A stretch of 7,607 nt of DNA, from contig JAFPZV010000282.1 in assembly GCA_017417085.1 (NCBI GenBank), positions 1 through 7,607 of the forward strand. Reading direction: 5' to 3'. The notes beneath the pieces are model-generated. The model was not told the DNA's origin and made no database searches. It saw only the letters and a program-made list of their open reading frames with translations. Source of the DNA: Deltaproteobacteria bacterium. Its GTDB lineage: Bacteria; Desulfobacterota; Desulfuromonadia; Desulfuromonadales; JAAYDE01. Both the position numbers and the translations under genes were made by a program. Shown here in pieces: positions 6,151-7,607 of this stretch (position 1 is the first letter of the stretch; every line of letters starts with the position of its first letter).

Positions 6151-7476
6151 ATGGATCTTTTCGAACAGAGCGCTGAACAGAATGCCAACGCTCCACTTGC
6201 GGAACGGATGCGTCCCGCCACGCTGGATGCCATGGTCGGGCAGCGCAAGCTCATTGGCCCCGAAGGCATTATCCGCCGCCAGATTCGTTCCGGACAGATT
6301 TCCTCGCTGATTCTCTACGGTCCGCCCGGCACCGGCAAAACCACTCTGGGACGGCTGGTGGCGGCTGCCACCAACAGCCATTTCGTGCCGATGTCCGCGG
6401 TCTTCCAGGGCGTGAAGGAAATCCGTGAAGCCCTGCAGCAGGCACGCGAGGAACGCAAATTCCATGGCAAACGCACCATTCTGTTTCTGGACGAAATTCA
6501 CCGGCTGGCCAAAAACCAGCAGGACGCGCTGCTCTACAGCGTCGAAAACGGCGATGTCATTCTGGTCGGCGCCACAACCGAAAATCCCTCCTTCGAGATC
6601 AACAACGCGCTGCTTTCACGTTCCAGGGTGCTGGTGCTGGAGCCCCTCGACGAAAAAGACATTCGCATCCTGCTTGAACGCGCCATGAACGACCCGAAAG
6701 GTCTGGGCGGACAAAACTTGAGTCTTGCGCCCGAAGCCGCCGAGCAGCTCGCGCAGTGGGCCGGCGGCGATGCCCGGGTGGCGCTCAACACGCTGGAGCT
6801 CGCCGCCCGGTTGCGCGGCGGCGGAGAAATCGGCGTGGAGGACATTCAAAACGCCCTGCAGGAAAAGCCGCTCCTCTACGACAAAGGCGGCGAAGAGCAC
6901 TACAACGTTATCTCCGCGTTTATCAAAAGCATGCGCGGTTCATCGCCCGATGGCGCCCTCTACTGGCTGGCACGTCTTCTGGAAGCCGGAGAGGACCCGC
7001 TTTTCATTGCCCGCCGCATGGTGATTCTGGCCTCCGAAGACATCGGCAACGCCGATCCCCGCGCCCTGCAGGTGGCGATAGCAACCATGCAGGCGGTCCA
7101 GTTCGTCGGTCTGCCGGAAGGACGCATCAACCTCGCGCAGGCGGCTACCTATCTGGCAACCGCCCCCAAGAGCAACGCCTCCTACATGGGACTGGAAAAG
7201 GCCCTGAAGGACGTGCGGCGCTCCGGCGCACTGCCGGTGCCGCTACATCTGCGCAATGCGCCGACCAAAATGATGAAAAAAGAATGGGGTTATGGCGAGG
7301 GATACAAATACGCGCACGATTTTGAAGGCGGGGTCGTGGCACAGGAGTATCTGCCGGAAGCGCTGCGCTCCGCCAGCTACTACCAACCGGTGGAACGCGG
7401 TTACGAAAAAACCATCCGGGAACGCCTGGAGTTCTGGAAACAGCTTGCCGCCGCCACTGCCAAAAACGACAAGTAG
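6151..7476 (+). CDS. rarA: Replication-associated recombination protein A (RarA/MgsA, AAA+ ATPase)
   Basis: Cytoplasmic AAA+ ATPase of the clamp-loader-like RarA/MgsA/WRNIP1 family, which acts at stalled replication forks and on recombination intermediates. The 441 residues match the family. Visible motifs are LAERMRPATLDAMVGQ at the N-terminus, Walker A GPPGTGKTT (57-65), Walker B LFLDEIH (111-117), sensor 1 ATTENPSFEINNALLSRSR (141-159) including the likely arginine finger region, and sensor 2 GDARVALNTLE (196-206). The tetramerisation region follows, with DKGGEEHYNVISAFIKSMRGS, LARLLEAGEDPLFIARRM, ASEDIGNADPRAL and APTKMMKKEWGYG. A GTG at 6139 would add four residues but has no spaced ribosome site; ATG 6151 (MDLFEQ, the common family start) follows a weak purine-rich AAGAGAGTGAAG. 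It may share the mlaC transcript or have its own promoter. Confidence 0.95.
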   Translation: MDLFEQSAEQNANAPLAERMRPATLDAMVGQRKLIGPEGIIRRQIRSGQISSLILYGPPGTGKTTLGRLVAAATNSHFVPMSAVFQGVKEIREALQQAREERKFHGKRTILFLDEIHRLAKNQQDALLYSVENGDVILVGATTENPSFEINNALLSRSRVLVLEPLDEKDIRILLERAMNDPKGLGGQNLSLAPEAAEQLAQWAGGDARVALNTLELAARLRGGGEIGVEDIQNALQEKPLLYDKGGEEHYNVISAFIKSMRGSSPDGALYWLARLLEAGEDPLFIARRMVILASEDIGNADPRALQVAIATMQAVQFVGLPEGRINLAQAATYLATAPKSNASYMGLEKALKDVRRSGALPVPLHLRNAPTKMMKKEWGYGEGYKYAHDFEGGVVAQEYLPEALRSASYYQPVERGYEKTIRERLEFWKQLAAATAKNDK

Positions 7477-7502
7477 AAATGCGGCAAGCTGTTTATCTTT
7501 TT
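7438..7502 (+). terminator. Probable intrinsic terminator of rarA, overlapping its 3' end
   Basis: AAACAGCTTGCCGC (7438-7451) is perfectly complementary to GCGGCAAGCTGTTT (7481-7494), a 14-bp stem with a 29-base loop. TTTATCTTTTT (7492-7502) follows the GC-rich part. The left arm lies within the last codons of rarA and the loop spans its stop. The loop is longer than typical, so efficiency is uncertain. There is no matching T tract for the opposite strand. Confidence 0.55.
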
Positions 7503-7509
7503 CCTGCTT

Positions 7510-7607
7510 CTACCGGGGCAACAGCGTCCAGAAATGGCACTTCTGCTTGGTGCGGCCCGCCAGTTGCCCGGCTTCATCCCCTACTCCCCAAAAGAAATCG
7601 CCCCGCA
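7510..7607 (-). CDS. Possible 3' end of an unidentified gene, truncated by the window edge
   Basis: On the minus strand a frame runs open from the window edge to TAG at 7510-7512. It ends ...FFWGVGDEAGQLAGR, then TKQKCHFWTLLPR. About three quarters of its codons end in G or C, as in the neighbouring genes, and it would converge on rarA across the terminator. I do not recognise the protein. Two plus-strand frames are also open to the edge (from ATG 7479 and ATG 7534) but lack ribosome sites. With about 31 codons, the call is tentative. Confidence 0.38.
   Translation of the reverse strand, partial: RGDFFWGVGDEAGQLAGRTKQKCHFWTLLPR

Noticed and set aside
5460..6501. Two long minus-strand frames (5460-6269 and 5743-6501) opposite the DUF6178-like gene and rarA
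   Set aside because: Their composition is Ser/Arg- or Gly/Arg-rich without domain motifs, and both overlap the conserved N-terminus of rarA on the other strand. They are shadows.

Overview
The window looks like chromosomal core DNA from a Gram-negative bacterium, most likely a deltaproteobacterium-type lineage (Desulfuromonadales or a relative). That placement is inferred from the periplasmic MlaC homologue, the large YidC with a periplasmic domain, and a 525-residue protein resembling the DUF6178 family, which I recall mainly from such bacteria. No taxonomic search was possible. Coding DNA is moderately GC-rich with GC-rich third positions. The one long non-coding gap (3376-3820) is visibly more AT-rich.

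Layout. (1) 84-983, plus strand: a complete tyrosine recombinase, best read as XerC. (2) 990-3375, minus strand, read right to left: rpmH (L34, 49 aa, at 3226-3375), rnpA (RNase P protein), yidD and yidC. This is the classic compact ribosome / RNase P / membrane-insertion cluster. yidD overlaps the end of rnpA by 32 bp, and the yidD stop codon touches the yidC region. yidC converges on xerC with only 6 bp between the stop codons. (3) 3376-3820: a divergent intergenic region of about 445 bp separating the rpmH operon from the plus-strand genes. It has no convincing gene but is rich in inverted repeats, including a segment that can fold as a three-way junction and a chain of hairpins in the probable mlaC leader. 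(4) 3821-6036, plus strand: mlaC (periplasmic phospholipid carrier) translationally coupled by ATGA to the DUF6178-like gene. (5) 6151-7476, plus strand: rarA (AAA+ replication-recombination factor), ending in a hairpin plus T-rich tract that starts inside its last codons. (6) 7510-7607, minus strand: probably the 3' end of another gene running toward rarA, with no recognised product.

Functionally, the minus-strand operon supplies a ribosomal protein, the tRNA 5'-processing enzyme subunit and two membrane-insertion factors. The flanking genes serve chromosome maintenance (XerC dimer resolution, RarA at stalled forks) and outer-membrane lipid homeostasis (MlaC). The usual neighbours of this cluster (dnaA beyond rpmH; jag and mnmE after yidC) are not here. 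I see no mobile element, CRISPR array, tRNA, rRNA or defence system. The most interesting leads are the structured intergenic region and the orphan mlaC/DUF6178 pair. Neither is strong evidence of a new system.
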